DNA of 64,000 nt from Hysterangium stoloniferum (taxonomy: Eukaryota; Basidiomycota; Agaricomycetes; Hysterangiales; Hysterangiaceae), in the NCBI GenBank assembly GCA_015178975.1, contig WHVD01000014.1, positions 744,001 through 808,000 of the forward strand. The letters are read 5' to 3'. Below the pieces are notes generated by a model. The model did no database searches and was not told the origin of the DNA. It was given only the letters and a program-made list of their open reading frames with translations. Position numbers and translations under genes: made by a program. Of the stretch, positions 10,189 through 23,284 are shown one piece after another (position 1 is the stretch's first letter; every line of letters starts with the position of its first letter).

Positions 10189-13088
10189 GAACAGCTTTAA
10201 TACATGCAAGAGGTCTGGCTCTATCATGTCCTTTGAAGAATATGGGGCTTTGCAGATGCTTCTGTCGGCTTCCTGAAGAGGATTCATGTGCAATTGTCCT
10301 TATTAAAAAATAAATATTTTGTCTGTAATTTGAACTAGCACTCCGTTAGGTTAGGAAAGAGCGGCTAGACAAAATGTTTTACTGATACGATTAATTCGGT
10401 CGTATACTTTGGCGGGGGAGAGGGGGGGGGATTTCGAATTCCATCAAGTTCGTTTTTCACTCAGTTATATTATATCAACTATGTTAATGGTAGTCTTTTT
10501 ACTGTTTTTGAAACGAAACGAAAACTTAAACTCGGAGTCAAATTTATTGATGCAAGTCTACCTCTACGACATATACATTGGCACCGTAGGCATATTAAAA
10601 GCGTTGAATTGTTCTGAGGCGTTCGATATTACGTAGAGTGCTAAGATGATCGGAATTGGGAGGTTTACAGAGAGGCACGAGTACATTTAAATTCAGACAA
10701 CAAGTTATTTGAGAGCTTTGAGTTATTTATGAAATTATCCCATCGGTCACGACATGAAATGATGATCTATATTGCAGAATGGCCAAAATTATGACTAAAT
10801 ATATATGGGCACGCAGCTTCTGGTACTTCCGCCCTGAACCTGACATCTCGATTGCCAAGACTGGATGAGAATAGAGGAAATCATGTCTGATCCTCAAAGT
10901 GGAGCCGCTACTGTGCGTGACTGGTAGTATCCTGAGCCGGCATCCCGGTAGGGGGCCCTTTCCAGCTGTATATTTACGCTTTCATACCCAGACATACAGA
11001 GTAATTGAACCAGATATTCTAGTGGGAAAGGCTCATTCTTATGGTCCCGCTCAAGACCGAGGTCACATGAAAGCCTACTTGTAACTATGGTTTCCACATA
11101 TATATAGATGTTGAAGTCATCATCCTACCAATCCAAAGACACATTAAGACAAGTTCAGGATATGACAGGGAAAGATCTGAATGAGTAAATGACAAAATAA
11201 TAAGACAAAATGGGAAGGGATCTCTGGTTATGTTCAAGATCTCATCTTAAGCTGAAAGAAATCAGTATCATAGTTGGGATCAGGGATACTTGAGTACTGA
11301 AGGTAGTGAATGTGACTCAAACCAATGACAGTTGGTGACAGAGATGCATGAGAGTTAAGGCCAGAAGGTCCATTCACCGTGATTTCACCGCAGTAAAATG
11401 GTATTTGTTCCGAACGGCTCCCGGAGGAGATGCCCCCATTCGAAGAAGCTCCTGGACGTTGTAGAGCGTGTGGATCATCTCAGAATATGGGTACCTCCTC
11501 CCAGCGTTTAATACCATTTTACTGATCTAATAGGGTTGTTCATTGGCGCCAAGTTTTTGATGCTGCGGCTGGTTTCGTTCCGGCTGGAGTCGCCGCAATC
11601 TCAAGGCATTATTAATCAACCCCAAACGTCCGGTTTAGACATATCAAACTCCGATCCAATGCTCTGAATGTGAGAAATGAGAGTGCCAGATACAAGAATA
11701 AGAACTCAGTATTTGAACGCAGTCTGTTAAATAACTAATATTGATGACCTAGATACAAGAATTAGAACTAGGTAATAAAAGTAGGTAAAAGGACTAGATA
11801 AAGGTAGTTATAACTCGTATTTGCTGAAGGCACTGGACCGATGCCCCGAGTCCAAGTCGGCGAGCTTCTAGAATAATGAAAAAATTTATAGAAAAAATCA
11901 GATATTAAATTTAACTAACTACATATAGCACCGTTGGTGTTTGCAATGTGGTAGTGTGCAAAAAATACAATGTTAGGGGAAAAAGTGATGATGACCAAGG
12001 GCCGAACAAGCAAAAAAAAGAGTAAAAATTGACTCGAAACCATTACACTTCCCACCGCTGATCGCCCTGCCAAAGTTAAACTAAATATTGGAACTCTGTA
12101 ATTAGGAATTCTCTCGGATCCCGGAGTTTTAGCTTTAGCGGTCGGGATTCCCATCCAGGGCTATACTCGCTACCCCTTGCATATGCTATGGCACGTGCTT
12201 GTGCGCCGTTAGCGCACCACCCGAGCATGTGCGAAGCGTCATTCGCACGTGAACGGCCGACCTGCGTGCGAAAGAACGTTTTGCGCCCAAGGGGGTGGCG
12301 CAACTGGAAAATTGGACATCCATTTTGGGCCGCACTCCCCGTGGTAATTTCTGTCACGTGCACACTGGCAGTTCTTGGGTAGATTGATTTGCCCAATTGA
12401 ATCCTCCTGAAGACGAAAAGAGTAATACTATTGGTTTTTTTTAACGGTAGCTGGTGAAGTGATACAGTTATGTCAGCTACTATTGGTAAGCTTGACCACA
12501 GCACATACCGAACAACTATATAGTTCGTGCTTCGCGAGCCATTTAGTAAAGTTGTCACTCACTAAGAGTTCCTAATAGAACTGTGCACATAACTTGTAAC
12601 AGTAGCCGAGAGCCCAATTAGAAGTCAGAGGGGTGATATTATTACCAAACATTCCCTCCTTATTTGAAAGTTTTCTTCTTCGGCCGCCCGCCAGACCTCC
12701 CTAACGACGGTTCGCATTTCCGTTTCGCCACTCCCTTGTGTATGCCCTCATTCGTGCACGAATGGTGCCTAACCTCACATGGTGTGTCATGCCCGGCGGG
12801 TAGTGGGAGCATACACAAATCGGCTAAGGATCCTTTGGGTGATTGGCTTGGTTATCTCACACTTTACCTCCACAAAGGATCCTGTGACATATGGATCAGG
12901 GGCTGTTTTCATGTTTTCCATGTGTACCTGTATCTGTGACCCCTACGGACTACCTCAATGTTTAGCCGGAGTTCGTCCACATTAACTTACTACATGTGAT
13001 TATCTTCACGAGGTATTTAAGCATTAGTAGTTACTCACCTTCACTAATCTTCTCCTCTGTATCTACTCCTCACATCCTTTTCACTACC
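10189..13088. other. Gene-poor stretch
   Basis: I find no supported gene in these 2.9 kb. A 160-codon minus-strand frame at 12076-12558 overlaps a GC-rich patch and has no recognisable domain. The only clear structure is a short inverted-repeat unit at 11391-11524. The last few hundred bases are the promoter region of the dioxygenase gene; TATTTAA lies about 75 bp before its start codon. Confidence 0.5.
11391..11524. repeat. Short terminal-inverted-repeat unit (134 bp)
   Basis: The ends are CAGTAAAATGGTATT and AATACCATTTTACTG, a perfect 15-bp inverted pair separated by about 104 bp. This is compatible with a tiny MITE. No flanking duplication was recognised. Confidence 0.45.
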
Positions 13089-13841
13089 ATGCACGCCTAC
13101 TACTTTGACAATCTTCCCGGAGACCCACGCCTCCCCCATGACTATGTTCCATCTCGTCCAGTGAGCGAGGAGACCCTCCAGAAGCTCGGTTTGAAGCACT
13201 GGCACATTCCTGTCGAAGGTCATGAGCCCACGATTGATGAGGTCGCCAGGACACACGGATACAAGTACAGAGACGTCATTGATGTATCCAAAGCTGGCTT
13301 AGGGGAGGTAAGGTCTTCGCGTTCTACACGACACTCACCGGTCCAACATCCCTGACAGGCATTTGAAGCAAATACGAAGGCTTTCTTCGACGAGTGAGTC
13401 CGTATAAAGTGCGCATTTAGTCAAAGCTGATAGCATCTCATGAAGACATATGCACGGACACGATGAAATTCGCTTCATTCTTGATGGCAGCGGTTTCTCG
13501 GATGTGCGAGGTGAGAAGCCGCCACATGAGTGTCTTCAGATTACTAAGTCCTGCTACAGAGACCCCCACCGAGGCTTGGATCCGTCTCCCACTGTCAGCG
13601 GGTGATCTTTTGGTGATTCCAGCTGGCATGTATCACCGCTTCACTCTTGACGAAACCGATGCCATAAAGGCAGTTCTTTTGTTCAAATTCCGTTTCATTT
13701 ATAATTGGTTGAGAATTCTACATTGATATTCTCACTCAGGAAGAGCCCAAACGGGTTGCATTCAGCAGAGGTCCTGAGACTGATGTGAGTCCATCCCGCA
13801 AAGAGTACCTTGAGAGCATTGGGGTATCAATGGGAGCTTGA
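13089..13841 (+). CDS. ADI1: Acireductone dioxygenase (methionine salvage)
   Basis: This metal-dependent cupin converts acireductone to the keto acid precursor of methionine in the methionine salvage pathway, in cytosol or nucleus. Exons are 13089-13307, 13359-13393, 13446-13510, 13560-about 13695 and 13740-13841. The start MHAYYFDN leads into the family block LPHDYVPSRPVSEETLQKLG. Residues 86-92 read HMHGHDE, the H-x-H-x3-E metal site; GSGFSDVR follows, then WIRLPLSAGDLLVIPAGMYHRF, with the last metal-binding His at about 132. The C-terminus is EEPKRVAFSRGPETDV...SMGA. The total is about 178 residues, the normal length. One oddity is the fourth intron: conserved coding runs to VLLFK at about 13688, but no GT follows there. 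The only phase-matching donor is GCA|GTTC at 13672, which would delete VLLFK. Either the donor is non-canonical or the gene is damaged. Identity is very secure. Confidence 0.92.
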
Positions 13842-16800
13842 TATGTCTGCAACTGGTCGTATGGCGTTGGTTAATGAATTCTTGGAATTTGTTTAAATTT
13901 TGAATTAGAATAAAATGTGCGATGAAATGAAAAAAAAAACCCCCTAACAGCATCATTATCAATTCTAACTCTGCGTGATGTTCCTAAGGCGGCAGACTAG
14001 AATGCAAATTCCCGATGATTTGGTAGAGCGCGTAGCTGGGTCAATTGCTTATTAGGAACAGGAACATCGACAACGCCTCTGGAGGTGTTTCTCAGCCTCG
14101 CCCATCAAGTCCCTGGGTGACAGTACTAGGGCAAGTCACTTCGCAGTGACACTCCTTCCTGTCAAATATTCGTTCCTTTGCACTCCCGTGACTGTGTATC
14201 CACAGTGTGGTGGGCGGTGGTGCTTGAATGGCACGAGGAGAGGAAGGCAAAGGAATAGAATAGAGAAGGGACGGAACTGAAGGGCAGCATCCCGGGAGTA
14301 AAAATTATTCATGCCAGGTAAAGTATCAGCATCCTGAATTCGTTGACGGTGAAGGGACTTCGGCGGAATACGTAGTCATTTAAAAAATAACGAATCAAAT
14401 AATGCTCCTCTGAGCTTCCCAAATCAACGGAGCATAAAAACGCGAGAGCCTAGGGTGAAAGTACTGATAGATACAAAATAGCTCCAAAAAAGCATTGATA
14501 TTATAGGAAACACATCTTCAATAAAACAGTACAGATTCACGTGGGCTTTTGCGCCACACAGAGAATTCCATTCCCTTGGGTACGTCAACGCCAAGACAAT
14601 ATGCAATAGATAATGGATTGGAAGACAGGACTCGAGAATGTTTGAGTCATGCCACAAGTAATAAAAGTAAATAAAGTACCGATGTCAAATGGCGTACCGG
14701 GAAAGTGACTTTTGAATTTGTTGACGGTTCGTCCGGACTTGCAATTGCAGTCGGATGTAAGAATACGAGGGGGAGGACAAACCCGAAAGACTACGAGACT
14801 CTAGAAATAAACGCGTTAGATGATTACACACAATTCGACGCGCCCCGGCAGGGTCGACTGGACACAATGTCAGTATATAGCCACCCACGATGAAAACATA
14901 GTTACACTCCATTCGACGGGTTTCCGTCGGCGGGAAGGGGGCGACCTGGCCATGAATGGGACAGAACTAAATGCAATTGGCAATTCTGAGTTACGGAATT
15001 GAGAAACCTACAAAGTTGCATAAGCCGAATACTAGGCCTACGAAATTGCTAAACAGATTGTGAACTACCCAGTCACCCCCGCATTAACCATAATGTGTTA
15101 GAGGGCTAACCACCTGAACGAGAATATCGTGCAAGGATTGCGACTAGCTCGTGGAAGCAGCTGTGATATTATAGGGTGCCTGTGGGACTTCATATCACAA
15201 GAAAATTTGCGAGAGCGCAACCGGCTCTGCTGCAGCAAAAGGACGTTGAAGTCGTCTTTGACTGGGATGGCGGGACGAACCTCCAACTCACTCACAGAGC
15301 GGCGGGCTTGTTAGGTTAGTGTGTGAGGAGATGCACCTCATCACCCTTCAGAGTCGGTCTTGTCGTCGGCCTCCAGGTTGCCGTCCACTTTGACCTAGGT
15401 GTCTCAGACCCAGGCTCAGGGTCCGAAGGTGCTGGAAATCTCCCTTTGCCGGTTCATGAGGAGGAATGGGGCTGGGACTGTAAGACCATCCCATCTCAGG
15501 AGCATCCTTCAAATTGTTATTATCATCAAGAGCTGGGCAAGTGGCAAGTGTTAGATTTTTAAGTAATAGTGACCGGGGTCATTAGAGAGTATTTGCAACT
15601 AATAATTATTACCCACATTCATTACTGCTCTTGTTCTAATCCCCGTAGTTACGCATGAGACCATGCGTTTATAACCAACAATATCACTCAGACCGTATTG
15701 CGCTCGTCCTATTTCCGCTGAAAACTTAACGGCAAGTGCCTGGGCCATGGAAGAAGGAAAGTATGTGCAGATGAGACTGTGTCTGGCACTCGATCGACTG
15801 TACAGTAGCTAAAATTGGCATACTCCGACACCTCTCTATAAGGATAATTCTATTGACCGATATCCCCATGCTGATAGCTTCAAAGAGGTATTGGGTTATT
15901 CAGTTACTTATTTACTGAGTTGGCGGACAAGATTTTCTATCCTTGTTTGGTGGTTAGGGGCACTCGACTGTTAACAGGATTGAATGGCATGTCAGAGCAG
16001 CAAGAAATTTGAGAGGTGCGTATTGCTATATGTAGTTGAATACTTGTAATATTCTGATAGAGATCGCGAGATATGGAACGTCCGTTATATACTGGCTGAG
16101 GCATTAAGAGACCCCTCTGTGAGTCTCAGCTAGAAAATATTTTGAGATACATTTTACTGAAATATACTGCTTTTGATGCCGCAGTAGTCCCATATATACA
16201 TGATTTAGCTGAATTTGATGTGGAGTCTTCTGCTTTTCCATCAAGATAAGGTTAGTTCTTATCATTGTCATACAGTATCCTAGGTGTCCATCAGGGCAAG
16301 CTGGTGGGTGTACATCCACAGTTTAGCTTGTACATCAGGGATTTGAGAATGTCTACACCCATTATGTAGACTCCCTAGACTCCCTAGCCTCCCTAGATCT
16401 ATAGTAAGCTTTAATAGAGAGTATTTGCAACTAATGAAATATTAGCAAACTGAGTAGTGTGTCTAGCCGAGTCTAGCCGAGGTAGCTAGCTCTGGCTCTA
16501 GACAATTGATCTTCCCACTTTCCTGATGTAATTGGTCATAGACTTCCTAAAGTCGATCCCGATTATCCAGGGAAAAAAGAAAAGTTGGAAGTAACCAACA
16601 AGAGGCAGATTCAATACCTGGGGAATGATCTGAGAAATGTGGGCACAATGTTATTCTTCAGTCTCTTCTTTGTGACGGGACTAATAAGGGCTCTCTAATA
16701 TGTTACCAGTGACCCTAAACTATCTCACGAGATCGCTTTGCTATCTTCGACTCAGCTTGCCGATCTATCATGTCAGTCGGGCTGGACAACTTATAATGCA

Positions 16801-17859
16801 ATTATTGTGTGGCGACACGTCAAAATGATACAAGCATAAACGCCTTTGAACGGAACCAAATCCTAATCCTTTGATTTGTTGATACATAAGTATACAGTCC
16901 ATGCAACATGCAGGCCATCCCTTAACGTTGCCCCGCCCCTTCCGCAATCAATCCACGTTGCGGGGTTCTTCAGTACGATTCAGCTCGATCAACCAACAAC
17001 CCCAATGTCTTCTCATAGTCGATATTCGTGAGCTCATGTCAAATATTGTTATGGTGCATTATATCTGAGCAGATCACACAGTTCTATTGCTCATACCCTC
17101 AATCCGACATGCCGGCTGGCCCCCAATGAATTGTAACTGCCATGTTGCCTTTTTTCCACATTTATGTGACTTATAGACACCCCGTAGATCTTTGTATGGC
17201 TCAAACCATCCTTCAACACATTCTATGAACGCAGATGTGTTGCAAAATGAAGTAGTCCAAAATGCCTTGTAAGCTTCGTGTGTATCTTGCAACGCCACCA
17301 AACTAAAATTCCATAGCCTTAGTTCAAATTATTGCGAGGTGCAAAATACGCCAACTCGATTTTTGGAACAATCGGGTTCTTGTCTGGTCGATGGAATGTA
17401 AGGATTGATAATAAAATCTATAATAAATAACTATTAACCGAAATACCGAAAAGATATCCATCCGCTGGTCAACAACATATCAATAAAGATCTCAGACTGT
17501 TGTGGGAAGGGGAACAATACCCCTTTCTGTATGATGAGAGAAATGACAATGATGGACCGAGCAGAGAATCATCCACAGGTCCCATTGTTACCCTTTCTCA
17601 TCTTACACCATCCACACCTCCTTCTCCCTCATCTGCGTCAACCACATCCACACATCATAAGAATGCGGTGAAGATCAATGAGTGTGAATAGTTATTTGTT
17701 ATTGTTCTTTATGCTAATTCTCGTATATATATATCATACAGGTGGATAGAGTTTATCCACTAAGTGGATTGATACATTATAAACCACATCATAAGCCACA
17801 TCACCTATTGTATCATATGCATGGCTCCACTCATTCTGGTGCCTATACCTTCAATGCTT
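13842..17859. other. Gene-poor stretch with repeat debris
   Basis: No supported gene in 4 kb. Short frames at 15323-15562 and 17074-17301 show no known domain. A 22-bp block (AGAGAGTATTTGCAACTAAT and neighbours) occurs at about 15582 and again at about 16413. A segment at 16326-16512 recurs inverted at 56925-57100. The last 150 bp are the 3' end of the minus-strand copia relic. Confidence 0.45.
16326..16512. repeat. Dispersed repeat, inverted copy at 56925-57100
   Basis: Both copies share CATCAGGGATTTG, ACACCCATTAT, a run of CTCCCTAG units, AGATCTATAGTAAGCTTT, TAGTGTGTCTA and GCTAGCTAGCTC in the same order. That is about 180 bp with moderate divergence and an internal insertion. It contains no coding and is probably an end of an unidentified transposon. 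Confidence 0.6.
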
Positions 17860-20800
17860 GTATCTCAATACTCCTCCTTGAGTGTTGAAGTATCAATACC
17901 CAGTTGGCATATATGATAAGAATGAATTGATGGCAGTAACAATTTTGTTAAGATATCCATGATCATTTTCTTTGTGTGTCGATAGATAAGTTGGATCATT
18001 CCATTCTTGATGAAGTGTTGAATAAAATGATATTTGACTTCAATATGTTTCATTCTTTGTAGAGTGCATCAATTATGGGCAAATGTGATCATACCTTGAT
18101 TGTCTTCAAAAATCACTGTCGGTTCTTCATAAATAATATCCAACTCCTCCAAAAATGTCTTGTCCACATAACTTAGCATGTTGCTTCAGATAAAGCGATG
18201 TATTCAGCTTCCATCGAAGACAGGGCTACCATCAACTGTCTTCTTGAAGACCAAGATATGGCCCCCAATAATAAAAATATGATGTATCCTCCAGTTGACT
18301 TTCTGTCCTCTGTATCACCAGTGAAATCTGCATCCGAGTACACATGTAAACAAAGCGCACCTCCTCCCAAATGAAGATCATGATCTTGGGTGGTATATAA
18401 GTATTGGAGGACTCATTTTGCTAAGTTCCAATGTGCACTCGCTGGGTTTGATGAATATTGTGATAATTTGTTTACAGAATATGCAATATCAGGACATGAA
18501 ACTGTGGCAGTGAACATTAAACTTCCTATGATTTCGTGATATGGGAGTTTTGCCATTTCCTTGCATTCTTCTTCTGTTTCCGGATGTGTAATAGATTGGA
18601 AGTCAATTTCTAGTATGATAGGGGACCAAACTGGTCTTGAATTCTGTACATTGAATTTCTTCGTGATGTTTTTATGTATTCCTTTTGCAATATGAATACT
18701 GAATTCAAATCAGTGTCCTGACAAATACTTATTCCCAAGATCCAGTGAGCATCTCCTTCACTTGAAATTCCAAATCATTCACTAAACGCCTTTTCAAGAT
18801 CTAAGAGTCATTTTTTTTTCGTCACTGACAGCTATTGCATCATCCACCCAAAAGGCAACATGGCCCAACTTCTGTCATCCCATATTTTGAAGAATACAGC
18901 ACTATCAAAGTCAGAACAGTACCAGGTAAGTTCCTTAACCATAAAATCATATAATATTTTTCTCCACTCATTGCCTCCTTGTCTTGTGCCATACAGGGCC
19001 TTCAATAATGGCAATGCTAGGTGCTCCTTTCTGGGTTCTTCAAATCCTTCCAGCTGATGAACCCAAACTTTCTCCTTCATCGTCCCATATACATAAGTAT
19101 GCCAATTTTACATTGAATTATCAGATGGCTGAATTCATTATTCCACCCAGCACTCATAAAATTCAGAATGTTTCCCACTTCATGACGGGTGCGTAGGTCT
19201 CATTAAAGTGTAGACTAGGAATCTGACTAAAGCCCTTGACAACAATCCAAACTTTTCACTTCACCAGTTCACCATTTTTGTACGTTTTTGATGACATACA
19301 GTTCCTGTCTTCAAAATTTGTGTTTCAGGTGGTGGTTCTTTGGGTGGTCCAAACACTTTGTGATCCAGCATATTCTGCTATTCTGTTTGTCATGCCTTCT
19401 CCCAGGCAGCTCCTTCTCCTGGCATATTAAGTGCCTCTTGGATCATCAGATTACTTCCTATGGCAGAATACATAATGAGTCCATCATTGTGCCCAGATTC
19501 TTCCTTATCTGCTAATATTGTACTTCCAGCTATTTCTCTTATACATATGTCTGGATTGTGACATTCCACATGGGATATTGGGTACATTTGAAACTAGCTG
19601 TGACTGGTCCAATGATTTATTGATTTCTTTTCCTTTTTCATCAGTGGGTCTTGGACGTGGAGGAATTCATATCATGAGCCTAGGCTGTGGCTCATCCAAC
19701 ATCACCTTTAATTGAGGTTCGTTATTTTCCTTTGTATCTGCAATATTCCTAAATTGCCCTTCACCGGCGATGGCAATGTCATTGCATTTTCATGGAATAT
19801 CATGTCTCATACCTTTTCAATACATCTAGACCCAGGATACCATACCAAGTAACCAGTGGAGTATGGTTCATATCCAACCATATATGTAGCCCATTTTAGA
19901 ACATGAGTCCAATTTCTGCCATTTTTGTCTAGGGATAATGATGCTAACTGGACTGCCAAAAATATGTAAATGGGATAGATCTGGCCTCTCTCCAGTAACA
20001 CATTCAATTGGTGTGTCCATCATTTGTTCGAGTTGGACTTCAGTTTTTCAGGTATGCCATCATCTTGACAGCTATTGACCGAAGGAATTTGGGCAATTTT
20101 GATAAATACAACATTGATTGACCCCCTCTGAAATCGTGCATATACCCCTTTCTGAAATTCCATTTTGCTGAGGCATATAAGGAACTGATGTAAACAACAA
20201 TATTCCCTTTGATGATAAATATCTCTTGATTTCCAAATTGATGAATTCAGTCCCATTGTCTGCCATTACACCTTGGACTTTCACATCAAACTGTGTCTTG
20301 AGTTTCTGTATGTATTCTCATATTTTCTGAATAGCCTCCGATTTCCTTGCTAACGTTTCAATCCATACAGCGTGTGAGTAGTCGTCAATGATTATTATGA
20401 AATATCATTTCTTATTGAAGCTTATTGTCTCCATTGTTCCAGCTAAATCCATGTGAAGGAGTTTGATTTGTGTTGCTCGAGTTCAGCCAGTTTTAAATGG
20501 AATTCAATGTTGTTTTCCTTCAATGCAAGCAATACAATCTGCTTCAAATTCCTCATGATTGTCAATTTCTATTCTAGATGCAACATGCTGTGCCAGATTT
20601 CGGATGGTGGTTGTGTGTAGATGGCCCAATCGCTGATGCCATAACATCAAGTTACTTGGTGATTTTGTGGAATACGCTACAGGTATGTTGTCCAAATTTT
20701 CTTGTAATTTGCCTTCTGATAAATTTGTATATCTGCATATTGATAACAAGGCTGGAATTGTCCTGAATTGGAATGGATACACATTCCCTCTCTCGACAGC

Positions 20801-21450
20801 TTCACCTAAGGTTCATCCATTCGTGTCAATAATTCTTGAACCATTTATATTCAGATCAACTTGATAGCCATCCTTAAAAAGCTGTGCAGGATTCAGCAAT
20901 CACACCTTGGCTTCGGGTGTCCATTTGACATTCAGAATTTCACTTATGAATTCTGGTCCAAAACTTGACACATTAAATTTCAATGTTCCGACACCCTTGG
21001 CATAAATGTAACCACCATTGGCTGTTTGAATCTTCTTCAGTACATTATATGCCATACAATTGTGCAAGTCCTGGATATTTGGCACATAATGTCATGATGA
21101 TGCAGAATCCAGGAAATATTCATGTTGAGTTGTATCTTTACCCATGAAAAATATGGAATCCACTGCTGTAAACATCCCTCAGCTTGAAACTGAGGTTGAT
21201 GAGTTATCAGGTGCATTAGTTGGTCCTTTATCCTGCTTTGATTGTCCTCCTGATTGCTGAAGATTCCTCTTTTTCCTTTTTGGACAATTTCACACCCAAT
21301 GGGACAAATATCCACACTCGTAGCATCCTTGCGAACTTCTATTATTTGGCCTGCCTCATCCCAGATTCCCATGTCCATATTGGAATCGTCCCCCAGACCT
21401 GTTTGTATCATTTTGTCATTTTTTACTACCTAGATACATATAAAACAACA
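17860..21450 (-). mobile_element. Decayed Ty1/copia retrotransposon, gag-pol relic
   Basis: On the minus strand, from high to low coordinate, the usual copia order is seen. A CX2CX4HX4C zinc knuckle (CYECGYLSHW, with a stop inside, about 21300) comes first. GAG-pre-integrase (LWHQRLGHLHTTTIRNLA, about 20700) and integrase core (DNGTEFINLEIKRYL, PQQNGISERG, about 20200) follow. Then RT (QLEGFEEP, LLKALYGTRQG, about 19000), RNase H (YSDADFTGDTEDRKSTGGYI, about 18300) and the C-terminal tail (KHIEVKYHF, ADILTK-like MDILTKLL, about 17950) complete it. Stops and frameshifts interrupt every block. A purine tract AAGGAGGAG lies at the 3' end (about 17875). I could not find a matching pair of LTRs. 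Confidence 0.8.
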
Positions 21451-21700
21451 TAATATAAGCTCATTGGGAGTGACACTTCTGTTGGCTCATGAATTGGTTC
21501 ACAAGCTCAAATATGTAGACTGCAATTTTGGGAAACATGCTGTAGGTCAAATTTTGGAGTTATAATATCATAATATACTAGATATATAGTAGTAAAATAC
21601 ATATATGAAGTTACAAGACAATTGGTCACTTATTGAGCAAGCTATGAGGTTCGCAACTTTCAGCAATATTTCCACACAAATCTAGCATGCACCTTATGTA

Positions 21701-22862
21701 ATGCAAAGCCCTGTAACACCCTCAAAAGGGTTATCAATGGGAAGACTGTCTAGGGCTCATAAGGCCAAGATTAACAACCTCAACTGTGGTATAAATAAGC
21801 AGAATGAACTTCTGCACATGAACACAAAAATATTGCAGGAAGGTCTGGAAGATCAATCAGAAGGGGATGGTGGTATTGATAGTGGATTTAATTCTGAACC
21901 TGATATAGGTTTGACAGTTAGTGAACAGAGGGGGAGGGGGAGGATGATGAAGCAAATGAATCAGATTTGGATGAAGAAGAGGAAGAGGAGGTGGAAATTG
22001 AGAATGAAGTGGATCTCTTAACATTCATTTAAACTCTTCAGGATGCACAGGGAGCTGCACAAGAAGAAGAGAAGCAGAAGAGGGCCAAGACCAAGAGGCC
22101 AAGGTTTTATACTGCCACTTCCAAAAGATCCATAGCCAGATATGCTGCAAAGGGGCAGAAGATTGTACAGGAGGGAAAACAAAAATTCATCATACATAGA
22201 TCATTACAAGAAAAAGAACTATAGAGATGTTTCAGGCCAATTTCCAGATAAATCTTCTCAAGATTTCTATTTTCCAGAGGATCATCCAATAATGCCTGGT
22301 TGGTTCAAGGGCATGGAACAAATTATCAAGGAATGTGGCAAATGACCCAAGGATGGACTCAATGCACAATGTGAAGGGTTCAAGTGTGAATCTGGAAAGA
22401 TTGATTGCTGTTGCAGGTGGCTCCTTTTCACTGAGCCAGACTTTGTGCATCAAAAATCTCAACTTGAGGAGTATGTATATCATACAGTGTGGCCATATCT
22501 GTGATTTTTATCCTAAATTTCACTGTGAGCTGAATTTTATAGAGCAATACTGGGTGCTGCAAAAAGAATATATTGAGCTACTATCCCCACAAAGAACATA
22601 GAAGAAATGGAAGCAAATGTCATTAGTTGTCTTGATAAAGTGCCACTTCTTCAAATCCAATGGTAAGTAACACATTTAGCCTTTTAATCATTCACAATTT
22701 CATTTGTATTTCTTTTCAGCCTTGCAAACCGATCAGCCAGATTTATAGATGCTTATATTAAAGGACTCAATGGTGCACAAGCTGTGTGGGCAAACAGAAA
22801 ATACCATGGACATCAAATTCTACCAGATAATATCCTCAGAATGTTTGAGGAAGGCCAATCCT
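21701..22862 (+). pseudogene. DDE transposase relic, Tc1/IS630-like
   Basis: An early segment (RLSRAHKAKINNLN) is followed by acidic sequence. After frame changes come a cysteine cluster (about 22370-22440) and FHCELNFIEQYW at about 22515. The latter corresponds to the P-x-LNPIE-x-W block that carries the last catalytic acid of IS630/Tc1-type transposases. The tail reads MEANVISCLDKVPLLQI, then, across a likely intron (22661-22719, GTAAGT...TTTCAG), ANRSARFIDAYIKGLNGAQA and NILRMFEEG. Many stops make it non-functional. Similar multi-copy proteins are common in agaricomycete genomes. No terminal inverted repeats were identified. Confidence 0.7.
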
Positions 22863-23011
22863 GATCTCTTTTAATTTTAGAAACTTTTTGTCATATTTCC
22901 TAGCCTTGTTCCTTTAAAAAAATTTTTTTTCTTTCTGAAGGCACATTTGGTACATGATGTGATATAGGCGTGCATATTGCATAAAGGTACTGGTTTTGCG
23001 TTGTCCCTACC

Positions 23012-23284
23012 TGTTAAGAACTGAAAACTGACTAATGTCGGTGGCCGACAGGGACCGATCGGAAGGACTTGGCTTCAGCTTATGTGCTGCACCCTTGTAA
23101 ATATCCGTAGGGTGTCCTTAAATTTCAGACGGGTGAAGACTAATCCTAAGGAGTTCCTTTCGGCGAGATACCGATCAGGACCAAAGGACAAGTTGTGTTG
23201 GGCCAAGGTCGGGGCTGGGAGTGGGTGAGCGCACGTGAAGGTGGATGAGGGGATTCTTAGTATGAGTTGTAACACTACCTTACA
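23012..23284. mobile_element. Solo LTR, 273 bp, with perfect 5-bp target duplication
   Basis: This starts TGTTAAGAACTG and ends GAGTTGTAACA. The flanking 5 bp are CTACC on both sides (23007-23011 and 23285-23289). It is closely related to the first 270 bp of the 721-bp LTR at 36677-37397, including the block ACTTGGCTTCAGCTTATGTG. That block is the reverse complement of the AGCTGAAGCCAAGTCC box of the other LTRs, so it probably lies on the minus strand. Confidence 0.85.

Noticed and set aside
12076-12558. 160-codon minus-strand frame
   Set aside because: No domain, helix pattern or exon partner; it overlaps a GC-rich patch that leaves frames open by chance.
17500-17691. 63-codon Ser/Thr/Pro-rich frame
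   Set aside because: Low complexity, no start context or partner exon, next to a decayed copia element.
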